Assembly: GCF_018294505.1 (NCBI RefSeq)
Contig: NC_057795.1
Location: 229,008,643 to 229,072,642, forward strand
Reading direction: 5' to 3'
Length of the DNA: 64,000 bases
Source: Triticum aestivum
Lineage: Eukaryota > Streptophyta > Magnoliopsida > Poales > Poaceae
Positions within the stretch are counted from its first letter, which is position 1, and each line of letters starts with the position of its first letter. Shown one piece after another: positions 24,331 through 37,405 of the stretch. The position numbers and the translations under genes were made by a program. Under the pieces are notes generated by a model that was given only the letters and a program-made list of their open reading frames with translations, had not been told where the DNA came from and ran no database searches.

Positions 24331-27300
24331 GGGACCAACATGTTGCGGTAAAAAAATTGTCCGATTTGGGACAAGTTTTCGTATAAACTTCTCACAAACC
24401 GGAGCTTGTCCCAAAAAGCATCATGGTTCTGAGAGGGAATGTGTCACCTCTCTGTGCGCAATGACATACTCTGCCGCTTCCCAGCTTGATTTATTTAACA
24501 GAGGAGACATGCAACTATAGGAGTGTAATGTTAAAACTTGGAATTATTCAGGGTTCAATTGTCATTTTTATACATTATTAGAGTTTCTAGGCATTTAATG
24601 TGCATAATTCAAATTTGAACTACAGACACATGCCCCAGTGCACCAAACCCGGTTAAAAAATCATATATACGTCCTTGGGTGAATGTTTAGATCCCATGCA
24701 AGAAGTGGGAATGAATTTCAAACATCTGGGCGTCGTGGCTCGGCCTTAAACATTGAGAAACTTGGTTTTAAAATTCCTTTGAATCCAAAGCTCGCCTCAA
24801 AATCATAAAAGTTGGCATACTGTTATGACATGACACGAACATATTGTGGTAAAAAAATTGTCCGAGTTGAGACAAGTTTTCACAAACCGGAGCTTTTCTC
24901 AAAAAGCCTAATGGTTCTCAGAGGCAAAGTGTCAACTCTGTGTGAGAAAGGACATACGCTGCCTCTTCCCGCCTTGATTTATTTTTATAGAGGCAACATG
25001 CAACTGTAGGATTGTCGTGTTAGAATTTGCAATTATTCAGGGTTCATTCGGCCTTTTTATACATTATTTGAGTTTCTAGGCATTTAATGTGCATAGTTCA
25101 AATTTGAACTGTAGGAACATTCCCCAATGCACAAACTGGATTGAAGAATCATATTCGTGTGCTTGGGTGAATATTTAGGTCCCATGCAAGAAATGGGAAT
25201 GAATTCTAAACGCCTGGGCATCATGGCTCGACCTTAAACATTGAGAAACTCGGTTTTAAAATTCCTGTCAATCCAAAATTCGCCCAAAAATCATGAAACT
25301 TGGCATGGTGTTATGACATGGCACCAACATGATGTCGTAAAAAATTTGTCCTATTCGGACAACTTTTTGTGTAAACTTCTCAAAAACCAGAGTTTCTCTC
25401 AAAAAGCCTCATGGTTCCAAAAGGGAACGTGTCACCTTTTTGAGCGAAACAACACACGCTACCTCTTCACGCCATGATTTATTTTACAAAGGCAACATAC
25501 AACCATAGGAGTGTGATGTCAAAATTTGGAATTATTTCGGGGTCGTTCGGCCTTTTTACACATTATTTGAGTTTCTATGCATTTAATGTGCTTAATTCGA
25601 ATTTAAACTATACGCAGATGCCTAGTGCACCATACCGAGTTGAAAAATCTTATACGTATCCTTGGGTGTATGTTTATGTCCCATGCAAGAAATGGGAATG
25701 AATTTCTAGCATCTTGGCATCGTGGCCCGGCCTTAAACATTGAGAAAATTGGTTTTGAAATTCTTGTAAATCCAAAACTCATCTGAAAATCATGAAACTT
25801 GGCATAGTGTTATGACTTGGCACCAAAAGCTGTGGTAAAAAAATTGCCTGATTTGGGACAAGTTTTGGTATAAACTTCTCACAAACTTGAGTTTCTCTCA
25901 AAATGCCTCATGGTTTCAAGAGGGTGTGTGCCACCTCTTTGTGCAAAAAGACATATGTTTCCCCTACCCACCTTAATTTATTTTACGGTGGCAACATGCA
26001 CCGTAGGAGTGTCGTGTTAAATTTTGGAATTATCTAGGGTTCGTTTGGCCTTTAATACATTATTTGAGTTTCTAGGCATTGGATATGCATAATTCAAATT
26101 TGAACTACCAACACACGCCCGAGTGCACCAAACTGGGTCGAAAAACCATATGTCTGTCCTTGGGTGAATGCTTAGGTCCCATGCAAGAAAATGGAATGAA
26201 TTTCAAACATCTGGGCATTGTGGCTCGGCCTTAAATATTGAGATACTTGGTTTTAAAATTCTTGTAAATCCAAAACTCGCCTTGAAATCATGAAACTTGG
26301 CATGGTGTTATGGCATGGCACAAACATACTATGGTAATAAAATTGTCCGATTTGGGACAAGTTTTAGTATATAAACTTCTCACAAACCGGTGCTTCTCTC
26401 AAAAAGCCTCATGGTTTCGAGAGGGAACATGCCACATATATGTGCGAAACGACATATGAACCTCTTCATGCCTTGATTTGTTTTACAGAGGCGACATACA
26501 ACCATAGGAGTGACATAATCAAATTTGCAATTATTCATGGGTCGTTCAGCCTTTTATACATTATTTGAGTTTCTATGCATTTAATGTCCATAATTCAAGT
26601 TTGAACTACGGGCACATGCCCTAGTGCACCAAACTGGGTTCAAAAATCATATACATGTCCATGGGTGTATGTTTAGGTCCCATGCAAGAAATGGAATGAA
26701 TTTATAACATCTCGCGTCATGGTGCGGCCTCAAATATTGAGAAGTTTGGTTTTAAAATTCCTGTAAGCACAAAACTCGCCTGAGAATCATGAAACTTGGC
26801 ATGGTCTTTGACATGGCACCGACATGTTGTGGTAAAAAAATTGTTAGATTCAGGACTACTTTTGGTATAAACTTCTCACAAACCGGAGCTTCTCCCGAAA
26901 AGCCTCATAGTTCCGACAGGGAGTGTGTCACCTCCGAGTGCGAAACGATATACATTGCCTCTTCCCACCTTGATTTATTTTCCAGAGGCAATAGGTGACC
27001 ATATGAGTATCATGTTAAAATTTGGAATTATCGAGGGTTTGTTTGGCCTTTCTATTCATCATTTGTGTTTCTAGTCATTTAACATGCATAATTCAAATTT
27101 GAACTACAGGCACATGCCCCAATGCACCAAACCGGGTTGAAAAATCATATACGTGTCCTTGGGTGTATGTTTATGTCCCATGCAAGAAATGGTAATGAAT
27201 TTCAAACATCTGTGTGTCGCGGCTCGGCCTTAAACATTGAGAAACTTGGTTTTAAAATTCCTTGAATCCAAAACTCGCCTCAAAATCATAAAACTTGGCA

Positions 27301-30300
27301 TGTTGTTATGAGATGGCACCAACATGTTGTGGTAATAAAATTGTCTGAGTTGGGACATGTTTTATACTCCCTCCTTCCAAAAATACTTGTCTAAGAAATG
27401 GATGTATCTAGACATATCTTAGTTGTAGATACATCCATTTTTACCCATTTCCTAGAGAAGTATTTTCGGACGGAGGGTGTATAAAATTCTCACAAACTGG
27501 AGCTTCTCTCAAAAATTCTAATGGTTCCGAGAGGGAACGTGTCACCTCTGTGTGCGAAACGACATACACTGCCTCTTCCGACCTTGATTTATTTATGGAG
27601 GCAACATGAAACTGTAAGATTGTCATGTTAAAATTTGGAATTATTCTGGGTACGTTTGGCCTTTTCATACATTATTTTAGTTTCTAGCCATTTAATGTGC
27701 ATAATTCAAATTTGAAGCAGTACACATGCCCAATGCACCAAACCAGGTTGAAGAATCATATACGTGTCCTTGGGTGAATGTTTAGGTCCCATGCAAAAAA
27801 TGGGAATGAATTTCAAACATTTTGGCATCATGGCTCAGCCTTAAACATTGAGAAACTTGGTTATAAAATTGTTGGAAATCCAAAACTCGCCTGAAAATCA
27901 TGAAACTTGGCAGGTAAAAAAATTGTCTGATTTGGGACAGGTTTTGGTATAAACTACTCTCAAACCGAAGCTTCTCCGAAGAAGCCTCATGGTTCCGAGA
28001 GGGAACGTGTCACCTTTGTCTGCGAAAGGACAAACGCCACCTCTTCACGCCTTGATTTATTTTACAAAGGCAACATACAATCACATGAGTGTGATGTTAA
28101 AAATTGCAAAAATTCACGCATCGTTCGGCCTTTTTAAACATTATTTGAGTTTCTAGGCATTTAACATGCATAATTCAAATTTGAACTACAAGCACATGCC
28201 CTAGTACACCAAAACTGGTTGAAGAATCAAATACGTGTCCTTGGGTTTACGTTCAGGTCCCATGCAAGAAATGGGAATGGATTTCTAACATCCAAGAATC
28301 GTGGCTCGGCCTTAAACATTGAGAAACTTGATTTTGAAATTCTTGTAAATCCAAAACTCGCCTGAAAATAATGAAACTTGGCATGGTGTTCTGACATGGC
28401 ACCAACATGTTGTGGTAAAAAATTTGTTTGATTTGGGAGAAATTTTCGTAGAAACATCTCACAAACTAGAGTTTCTCTCAAAAAGCCTCAAGAGTTTGAA
28501 AGGGAACGTGTCACCGTTGTGTGCAAAACGACATACACTGCCACTTCCCGCCTTGTCTAATTTTACACAGCCAACTTGCAACTATAGAAGTGTCATGTTA
28601 AAATTTGCAATTATTCACGGGTCGTTCGGCCTTTTTAAAAATTATTTGAGTATAATTCAAATTTGAACCATAGGCACATGCCAACTGCACCAAACCTGGT
28701 TGAAAAATCATAGACATGTCCTTCGGTGAATGTTTAGGTCCCATGCAAGAAATGGGAATTAATTTCAAGCATCTGGGCGTCATGGCTCTACCTTAAACAT
28801 TGAGAAACTTGGCTATAAAATTCCTGTAAATCCAAAACTCTCCAAAAAATCTTAACTTGGCATGGTGTTTTGAAATGGCACCAACCTATTGCGCTAAATA
28901 ATTTGTCCAATTTGAAACAAGTTTTGGTATAAACTTCTGACAAACAGGAGCTTCTCTCAAAAAGCCTCATGGTTCCGAGAGGGAACGTGTCACCGTTGTG
29001 TGCAAAACGACATACGCTACCTCTTCCCGCCTTGATTTATTTTCAAAGGCAACATGCAACTATAGGAGTGTCGTGTTAAAATTTGGCATTATTCAGGGTT
29101 TGTTCGACCTTTTTATACATTATTTGAGTTTATAGGCATTTAATGTGCATAATTCAAATTTGAACTACAGGCGCATGCCTCGGTGCACCAAACCATGTTG
29201 AAAAAGCATATATGTGTCCTTGGGTGAATGTTTAGGTACCATACAAGAAATCGAAATGAATTTCAAACATCCGTATGTCATGGCTCGGCCTTAAACATTG
29301 AGAAGCTTGGTTTTAACATTCCTATAATCCAAAACTCGCCTGAAAATCATGAAACTTGGCATGGTGTTATGACATTTCACCAACATGATGTGGTAATAAA
29401 TTTGTCCGATTTGCGACAAGTTTTGGTATAAACTTCTCACATACCACAGCTTGTCCCAAAAAGCCACATGATTCGGAGAGGGAACGTGTCACCTGTGTGT
29501 GCGAAACAACATACTCTGCCCGCCTTGATTTATTTTATAGAGGTGCATGCAACTATAGGATTTTCGTGTTAAAATGTGGAATCATTCTGGGTTGATTTGG
29601 CCTTCTTATACATTATTTGTGTTTCTAGGCATTTAATGTGCATAATTGAAATTTGAACTACAGGCACATGTCCCAATGCACCAGATCGGGTTGAAAAATC
29701 ATATATGTTTCCTTGGGTGAATGTTTAGGTCCATTACAAGAATGGGAATGAATTTCAAACATCTAGGTGTCATGGCTCGACCTTAAACATTGAGAAACTT
29801 GGTTTTAAAATTCCTGTAAAACTAAAACTCTCATGAAAATCATGAAACTTGGCATGGTGTTATGACATGGCACCAACATCCTATGGTAAAAAGTTTGTCC
29901 GATTTGGTACAAGTTTTGGTAAAAACTTCTCGCAAACCGGAGCTCGTCCCAAAAAGCCTCATGGTTACGAGAGGGAACATGTCACCTCTATGTGCGTAAC
30001 GACATACTCTGCCTCATCCCACCTTGATTTATTTTACAAACACGACATGCAACGATAGGAGTGTCGTGTTAAAATTTCAAATTATTCAAGGTTCGTTTGT
30101 CTTTTTATACATTTCTTGAGTTTCTAGGCATTTAATGTGCCTAATTCAAATTTGAACTACACGCACATTCCCCGATGCACCAACACAAGGTGGAAAATCA
30201 TATATGTGTCCTTAGGTGAATGTTTAGATCCCACGAAGGAAATGGGAATGAATTACAAACATCTGGGTGTCATGGCTCGTCCTTGAACATTGACAAACTT

Positions 30301-33300
30301 TGTTTTATAATTCCTGAAAATCGAAAACTCGCCTGGAAGTTATGAAACTTGGCATGGTGTTATGACATGGCACCAACATATTGTGGCAATAAATTGTCTG
30401 ATTTTCGACAAGTTTTGGTATAAACTTCTCACAAACCAGAGCTTCTCTGAAAAAGCTCATGGTTCCGAGAGGGTACGCGTCACCTCTGTGTGCAAAACGA
30501 CATACGCTGCCTCTTCCTGCCTTGACTTAGTTTACAAAGGCAACATGCAATCATAGGAGTGACGTGTTAAAATTTGGAATTATTTTTGGGTTTGTTATTT
30601 GAGTTTCTAGGCATTTAATGTGCATCATTAAAATTTAATCTACAGGCGCATGCCCGAGTGCACCAAACCGGGTTGAAAAATCATATACGTGTCCTTGGGT
30701 GAACGTTTAGGTCCCATGCAAGAAATCGAAATGAATTTCAAAAATCCGGGAGTCATGGCTCCGCCTTAAACATTGAGAAACTTGGTTTTAAAATTCCTGA
30801 AAATCCAGTACTCACCTGAAAATCATGAAACTTGGCATGATGTTATGACATAGCACCAACATGTTGTGGTAATAAATTTGTCCGATTTGGGACAAGTTTT
30901 GGTATCAAATTCTCACAAAGCGGAGCTTCTCCCATAAATCCTCATGATTCCGAGAGGAAAAGTGTCACCTTTGTGTGTGAAACGACATACGCTGCCTCTT
31001 CCCGCCTTGATTTACTTTACATGGGCAACATGCAACTATACAAGTGTCATGTTAAAATTTGGAATTATTCAGGGTTCGTTTGGCATTTTTATACATTATT
31101 TGAGTTTCTTGGCATTTATTGTGCATAATCCAAATTTGAGCTACACGCACATGCCCCAGTGCACCAAACAAGGTTGAAAAGTTATATACGTGTCCTTAGG
31201 TCAGTTTTTAGATCCCATGTAAGGAAACTGGAATGAATTTGAAACATCTAGGTGTCATGGCTTGGCTTCCAACATTGAGAAACTTGGTTTTAAAATCCTG
31301 TGAAATGCAAAACTCGCTTGAAAATCATGAAACTTAGCATGGTGTTATGACATGGCACCAACATGTTGTGGTAAAAAAATTGTCCTACTTGGGACAAGTT
31401 TGTTAATAAACTTCTCACAAACCGTAGCTTGTCCCAAAAGCCTCATGATTCCGAGACGGAACATGTCACCTTTGTGTGTGAAATGACATACACTGCCTCT
31501 TATTGCCTTTATTTATATTATAGAAGCAACATACAGCCATAGGGGTGTAATGTTAAAATTTGGAACTATTCAGGGGGTCGTTCGGCCTTTTTATACATTT
31601 TTTGAGCTTCTATTCATTTAATGTGGATAATTCAAAATTGAACTACAAGCACATGCCCTAGTCCACCAAACTGGGTTGAAAAATCATATATGTGTCCTTG
31701 GGTGTATGTTTAGGTCCCTAGAAAGAAATGGGAACGAATTTCTAACATCTGAGCATCGTGGCTCGGCCTTAAACATTGATAAACTTGGTTTTGAAATTCC
31801 TGTAATCCAAAACTCACCTGAAAATTATGAAAACTGGCATGGTGTTATGACATGGCACCAACATGTTGTGGTATAAAATTTATCCGATTTGGGACAAGTT
31901 TTGGTATAAACTTCTCACAAACTGGAGTTTCTCTCAAAAGTCCTCGTGGTTCCGAGAGGGAACGTGTCACCTCTGTGTGCGAAATGACATATGCTGCCTC
32001 TTCCCGCCTTGATTTATGTTATAGAGGCAACATGCAACTATAGGGTGTCATGTTAAAATTTGGAATTATTAAGGGATCATTTGGCCTTTTTATATGTTGT
32101 TTGAATTTCTAGGCATTTAATGTGCATAATTCAAATATGAACTACGGGCGCATGTCCCAGTGCAGCAATCTAGGTCTAAGAAGGATATATGTGTCCTTGG
32201 GTGAATGTTTAGGTCCCATGCAAGAAATGGGACTGATATCAAAAATCCAGGCGTCATGGCTCGGCCTTAACCATTGATAAACTTGGTTCTAAAATTCTTG
32301 TAAATCAAAAACTCTCCTAAAAATCATGAAACTTAGCATGGTGTTATGACATGGCACCGACATGCTGTGGTAAAAAAATTTGTCCGATTCAGGAGAAGTT
32401 TCGGTATAAACTTCTCACAAATCGGAGCTTCTCTAGAAAAATCCTTAGGGTTCTGAGAGAGAACGTGTCACCTCTGTGTGCGAGACGACGTGCACTGCCT
32501 CTTCCCTCCTTGATGTATTTTACAAAGGCAACATCCAACTATAGGAGTGTCGTGTTAAAATTTGGAATTATTCATGGTTCGTTTGCCCTTTTTATATTTT
32601 AATTGAGTTTCTAGGCATTTAATGTGTGTATTCAAAATTTAACTACACGCACATGCCCCAGTGCACCAAACTAGGTTCAAAAATCATATAAATGTCCTTG
32701 GATGAGTATTTAGGTCCCATGCAAAAAATGGGAATGAATTTTAAACATCTGGGCGTCGTGGCCTGGTCTTAAACATTGAGAAACTTGGTTTCAAAATTCC
32801 CGGAAATCCAAAACTCTCCTGAAAATCATGAAACTTGGCATGGTACTATGACATGGCACCAACATGCTATGCTAAAAAAATTGTCTGATTTCTCACAAGT
32901 TTTGGTATGAACTTCTCACAAACTGGAGCTTCTCTCAAAAAGCCTCATGGTTCCGAGAGGGAATGTGTCACCTATGTTGCCTCTTCCCGCGTTGTTTTAT
33001 TTTACAGAGGAAACATGCAACCATAGGAGTGTCATGTTAAAATTTGGAATTATTCAGGGTTCATTGTCCATTTTTATACATTATTTGAGTTTCTACGCAT
33101 TTAATGTGCATAATTCAAATTTGAACTACAGGCACATGCCCAGTGCACCTAACAGGGTTGAAAACTCATATATATGTCCTTGGGTGAATCTTTAGGTACA
33201 AGAAATGGGAATGAATTTCAAACATCTTGGTGTCATCGCTCGGCCCTAAACATTGAGAAACTTGTTTTAAAATACCTATAAATCCAAAACTCGCCTGTAA

Positions 33301-36139
33301 GTCATGAAACTTGGTAGGGTGTTATGACATGGCACCAACATGTTGTGGTAATTTTTTTGTCCTATTTGGGACAAGTTATGGTATAAACTTCTCACAAATT
33401 GGAGCTTCTCTCAAAAAGCCTCATGATTCCAAGAGGGAACATGTCACCTCAGTGTGTGAAATGACATACGCTGCCTATTCACGCCTTGATTTATTTTATA
33501 GAGGCAACATACAACCATAGTAGTTTCATGTTAAATTTCAGAATTATTCAAGGGTTGTTCGGCCTTTTATACATTATTTGAGTTTCTAGGCATTTACTGT
33601 GCATAACTCAAATTTGAACTACAGGAACATGCCCTAGTGCACCAAACCGGGTTGCAAAATTGTATATGTGTTCTTGGGTGTATGTTTAGGTCCCATGCAA
33701 GAAATGGTAATGAAATTCTAACATCTAACCGTTGTGGCTCGGCTTTAAACATTGAGAAACTTGGTTTTGAAATTCCTGTAAATCCAAAACTCGCCAGAAA
33801 ATCATGAAACTTGGCATGGTGTTATGACATGGCACCAACATGTTGTGGTAAAGATTTGAGAAAGGTTTTGTTATACACTTCTCACAGACCACACCTTCTC
33901 TCAAAAAGCCTCATGGTTCCAAGAGGGAACGTGTCACCTCTGTGTGCGAAACAACAAACGCTGCCCCTTCACGCCTTGATTTATTTTACAGAGACAAGAT
34001 TCAACCATACGAGTGTCACGTTAAAATTTAGAATTATTCAGCGGTCTTTCAGCATTTTTATGCATTATTTGATTTTCTAGGCATTTAATATGCATAATCC
34101 AAATTTGAACTACAAGCACGTGCCCTGGTGCATGAAACCGGGTTGAAAAATCATATATGTGTCCTTGTGTGTATGTTTAAGTCCCATGCAAGAAATGAGA
34201 ATGAATTTCTAATATCTGGGTGTTGTGGCTCGGCCTTAAGCATTGAGAAACTTAGTTTTTGAAATTCCTGTAAATCCAAAACTCGCGTGTAAATCATGAA
34301 ACTTGGCAGGGTGTTATGACATGGTATAAAATTTGTCAAATTTGGGACAAGTTTTTGTATAAACTTCTCACAAACTTGAGTTTCACTCAAAAAGCAACAG
34401 ATGCTGCCTCTCCAGGCGTTGATTTATTTTACAAAGGAAACATACAACCATAGTTATGTCATGTTAAAATTTGGAATTATTAAAGGGTTGTTCGCCCTTT
34501 TATACATTATTTGAGTTTCTACGCATTTACTGTGCATATATAATTCAAATTTGAACTACAGGCACATGCCCCAGTGCACCAAACCGGGTTGAAAAATCAT
34601 ATACGTGTCCTTGGGTGAATGCTTAGGTCCCATGCTAGGAATGACAATGAATATCAAAAAACCGTGTGTCATAGCTTGGCCTTAGAACATTGTGAAACTT
34701 GGTTTTAAAATTCTTGTAAATCCACAACTCACCTGAAAATCATAAAACTTGCCATGGTGTTATGACATGGCACCAACATGTGGTGGTAAAAAAATTGTCT
34801 GATTTAGGACAAGTTTTGGTATAAACTTCTCAAAAATAGGAGCTTGTCCCGAAAAGCCTCATTATTCCAAGAGGGAACGTGTCACCTGTGTGTGTGAAAT
34901 GACATACGCTGCCTCTTCCCGCCTTGATTTATTTTACAGAGGCAACACGCAACTATAGGAGTGTGGTGTTAAAATTTGGAATTATGTAGGGTTTGTTTGT
35001 TGTTTTTATAGTTTATTTGAGTTCCTTGTCAGTTAATGTGCATAGTTCAAGTTTGGACTACACGCACATGCCCCAGGGCACCAAACTAGGTTGAAAATCA
35101 TATACGTGTCCTTGTGTGAATGTTTAGATTCCATTCAAGAAATGGGAATGAATTTCAAACATCTAGGCGTCATGGCTTGCCCTTAAACATTGAGAAACTT
35201 GTGTTTTAAAATTCCTGTAAATCCAATACTTGCCTGAAAATCATGAAACTTGGTGTTATGAAATGGCACCAACATGTTGTGGTAAAAAATTTGTCCGATT
35301 TGGGACAAGTTTTGGTATAAACTTTTCACAAACCGGAGCATCCTCGAAAAGCCTCATGGTTCCGAGAGGTAACATGTCACCTCTAAGTGTGAAATGACAT
35401 ACGTTGCCTCTTCTCGCCTTGATTTATTTTAAACAGACAATATGCAACCGTAGGAGTGTCATGTTAAAATTTGGAATTATTCATGGTCCTTTTGGCCTTT
35501 TTATACATTATTTAAGTTTCTAGGCATTTAGTGTGCATCATTCAAATTAGAACTATAGGCATATGCCCCATTGGAACCAAATCGTGATGAAAAATCATAT
35601 GCTTGTCCTTGGGTGAATGTTTAGGTCCCATGCAAAAATGGGAATGTATTTCAAACATCCAGGTGTCATGGCTCGGCCTTAAACATTGAGATACTTGGTT
35701 TTAAAATTCCTGCAAATCCAGAACTCGCCTGAAAATCATGAAACTTGGCATGGTGTTATGACATGGCACCAACATGCCGTGGTAAAAAATGTGTCCGATT
35801 TGGGACAAGTTTTGGTATAAACTTCTCATAAATAGAAGCTTCTCTAAAAGGCCTCAAGGTTCCGAGAGGGAACATGTCACCTCTTTGTTCGACCGACATA
35901 TGATGCCTCTTCACGCCTTGATTTATTTTACAAAGGCAGCATCCAACTGCAGAAGTGTCATGTTAAAATTTGGAGTTATTCAGGGGTCTTTTAGCCTTTT
36001 TATACATCATTTGAGTTTCTAGGAATTTAATGTGCATAATTCAAATTTGAACTACACGCACATGCCCTAGGCACCTAACCGGGTTGGAAATAATATACAT
36101 GTCCTTCAGTGAATATTTAGGTCCCATGCAAGAAATGGG
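24331..36139. repeat. Satellite array, block 1: about 24 tandem monomers of ~499 bp
   Basis: The anchor TCATGAAACTTGGCATG recurs at 25291, 25790, 26288, 26787 and 27286, a spacing of 498-499, and goes on to the end of the block. Monomers share many segments, for example GGGACAAGTTTTGGTATAAA, CCTCATGGTTCCGAGAGGG, CGCCTTGATTTATTTTA and the palindrome TTCAAATTTGAA. They differ by perhaps 10-20 percent by eye, with small deletions (near 27905 and 34395). The longest common open frame covers 60-70 codons and is intact in some monomers only, so I do not call genes. I do not recognise the family. The array starts mid-monomer behind the LTR fragment and continues beyond element E. Confidence 0.95.
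27367..27479. mobile_element. Stowaway-type MITE (Tc1/Mariner), 113 bp
   Basis: Terminal inverted repeats CTCCCTCCTTCCAAAA / TTTTCGGACGGAGGGTG with the target duplication TA on both sides (27365-27366 and 27480-27481). The interior is self-complementary (CTAAGAAATGGATGTATCTA against its inverse), so the element can fold into one long hairpin. It sits in the GTTTTGGTATAAAC segment of a satellite monomer. Confidence 0.92.
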
Positions 36140-37028
36140 TGTCGGGGAAGCTGATCCACGAACACCTATGGGACCGGCGGACCGAGCCCCTTTCGGTTCG
36201 GCGGGGGGCGGAGATCGCACGAAGAGCGGATCAAGGCGAAGCACACGAGCAGTTTACCCAGCTTCGGAGCTCTCCGGAGAGATAATACTCCTACTGCTGC
36301 TTGTCTGAGTTGTATTGAGTTCTTGCTCGAGAGCGATGAGTGCTACAGTACACCCTAGCTGCTAACAAGACGCGAGCGTGAGTGTTTTTCTGCCTTCGAA
36401 CCCCCCTCTACGTTGCGCCATGGGCCTCCTTTTATATGCTCAAGGGAGTCATCGACAGGTGGCAACGTAGATAAGGGTAAAAGTGGAAAAAGGAATTGCG
36501 GTTGTACAACTACCTGTACAGTGTATCATAACAGTTATCATTGCGGTAAATGCCCGTCTGCGTCGCCCAAATAGTGCAAAAAGGGACCGTCAGGGACGCC
36601 ACCGCTCGCCATGATGGCAATCTTGTCAGCGTCGCTTGCCACCGCGCACCGCTGCTGCACAGCCTCTTGCCACGCACGCCTAGAAAGGCCCCAGGGCGAC
36701 ACGTTGGTGAATGTGCTGAGAGCGCGGGTACAGTGTGGTAGCTTGCCGCGGTCGTTGTCTTGTCGCGTCCGGAAGCTTGTCGCTCCACGGGCCTTGCCGG
36801 GACGCGTGGCGCGTCGCGGCAAGTTCCTTGAGATGCCTTGGTTGGCCTTCCCGGCAAGCTCCTCTTGCCGGGGCCTTGTCTCCTTGGCTTGAATACTTTG
36901 TTCTTGAATGGCTCCAACGGAACCATAGAGGACCTTGGCGGTCACCCAGCAAGCCTTGCCGCGAGGTGCTGCAACTGCCCGTGCACAAGTTCGGGATACT
37001 AGGGTACCCCTACTCTAGTACACCGACA
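36140..37028 (-). repeat. Element E: 3' LTR
   Basis: 889 bp, TGTCGGTGTACTAG (minus, from 37028) to CTTCCCCGACA at 36140. TATA-like TATAAAAGG on the minus strand at about 36430-36438. It lacks a short segment present in the partner LTR near 48760-48800 and shows other small indels. Confidence 0.93.
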
Positions 37029-37040
37029 GGAGCCCCTGGG
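37029..37040 (-). other. Polypurine tract of element E
   Basis: Minus strand CCCAGGGGCTCC immediately before the 3' LTR start. Confidence 0.7.
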
Positions 37041-37236
37041 CCTGGGCCATACACGGTGCCGAGCGCTGTTGGGCCAAGCCCAAAACAGGGCACGGGCACG
37101 CGCGGCCTGGGTTACGCCGTATCTTACTCCGTATCCACCGCGCCCTCCCCGAGCGGCACGCGTTGAATGCGGCGTCATGGGGGAGATCGTGGGTGGTTTC
37201 TTTATTTGGAATAACGGAACGCCCGCCCCCTCTCTC

Positions 37237-37243
37237 TTTATAA
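37237..37243 (+). promoter_or_regulatory. TATA box of the antisense extra ORF of element E
   Basis: CTCTCTTTATAAGCAGG, preceded by a C-rich stretch and followed about 30 bases later by pyrimidine-rich leader (CATCTCGCCGATTGC). The ATG at 37406 lies about 165 bases downstream. The region 37041-37236 before it holds GC-rich sequence without a gene and may contain upstream promoter elements. It lies outside the LTR and points opposite to gag-pol. Confidence 0.65.
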
Positions 37244-37405
37244 GCAGGGGAAACAGGGGCAGTTCGCCCATCTCGCCGATTGCTACTCCAATCTCAGAAA
37301 TCTCCGCCGCTCCCCCCTTCTTCCCAAAGCTGAAAGAGAGCAGCGCTCCGCCCCCCATCGCCACCAGCATCACCAATGCCGCCGATCTCCCCCACCACCT
37401 TCGCC

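Noticed and set aside
24331..36139. Satellite read as a CRISPR array or gene cluster
   Set aside because: Units of ~499 bp without short repeat-spacer structure; eukaryotic context; the ORFs are broken in many units.
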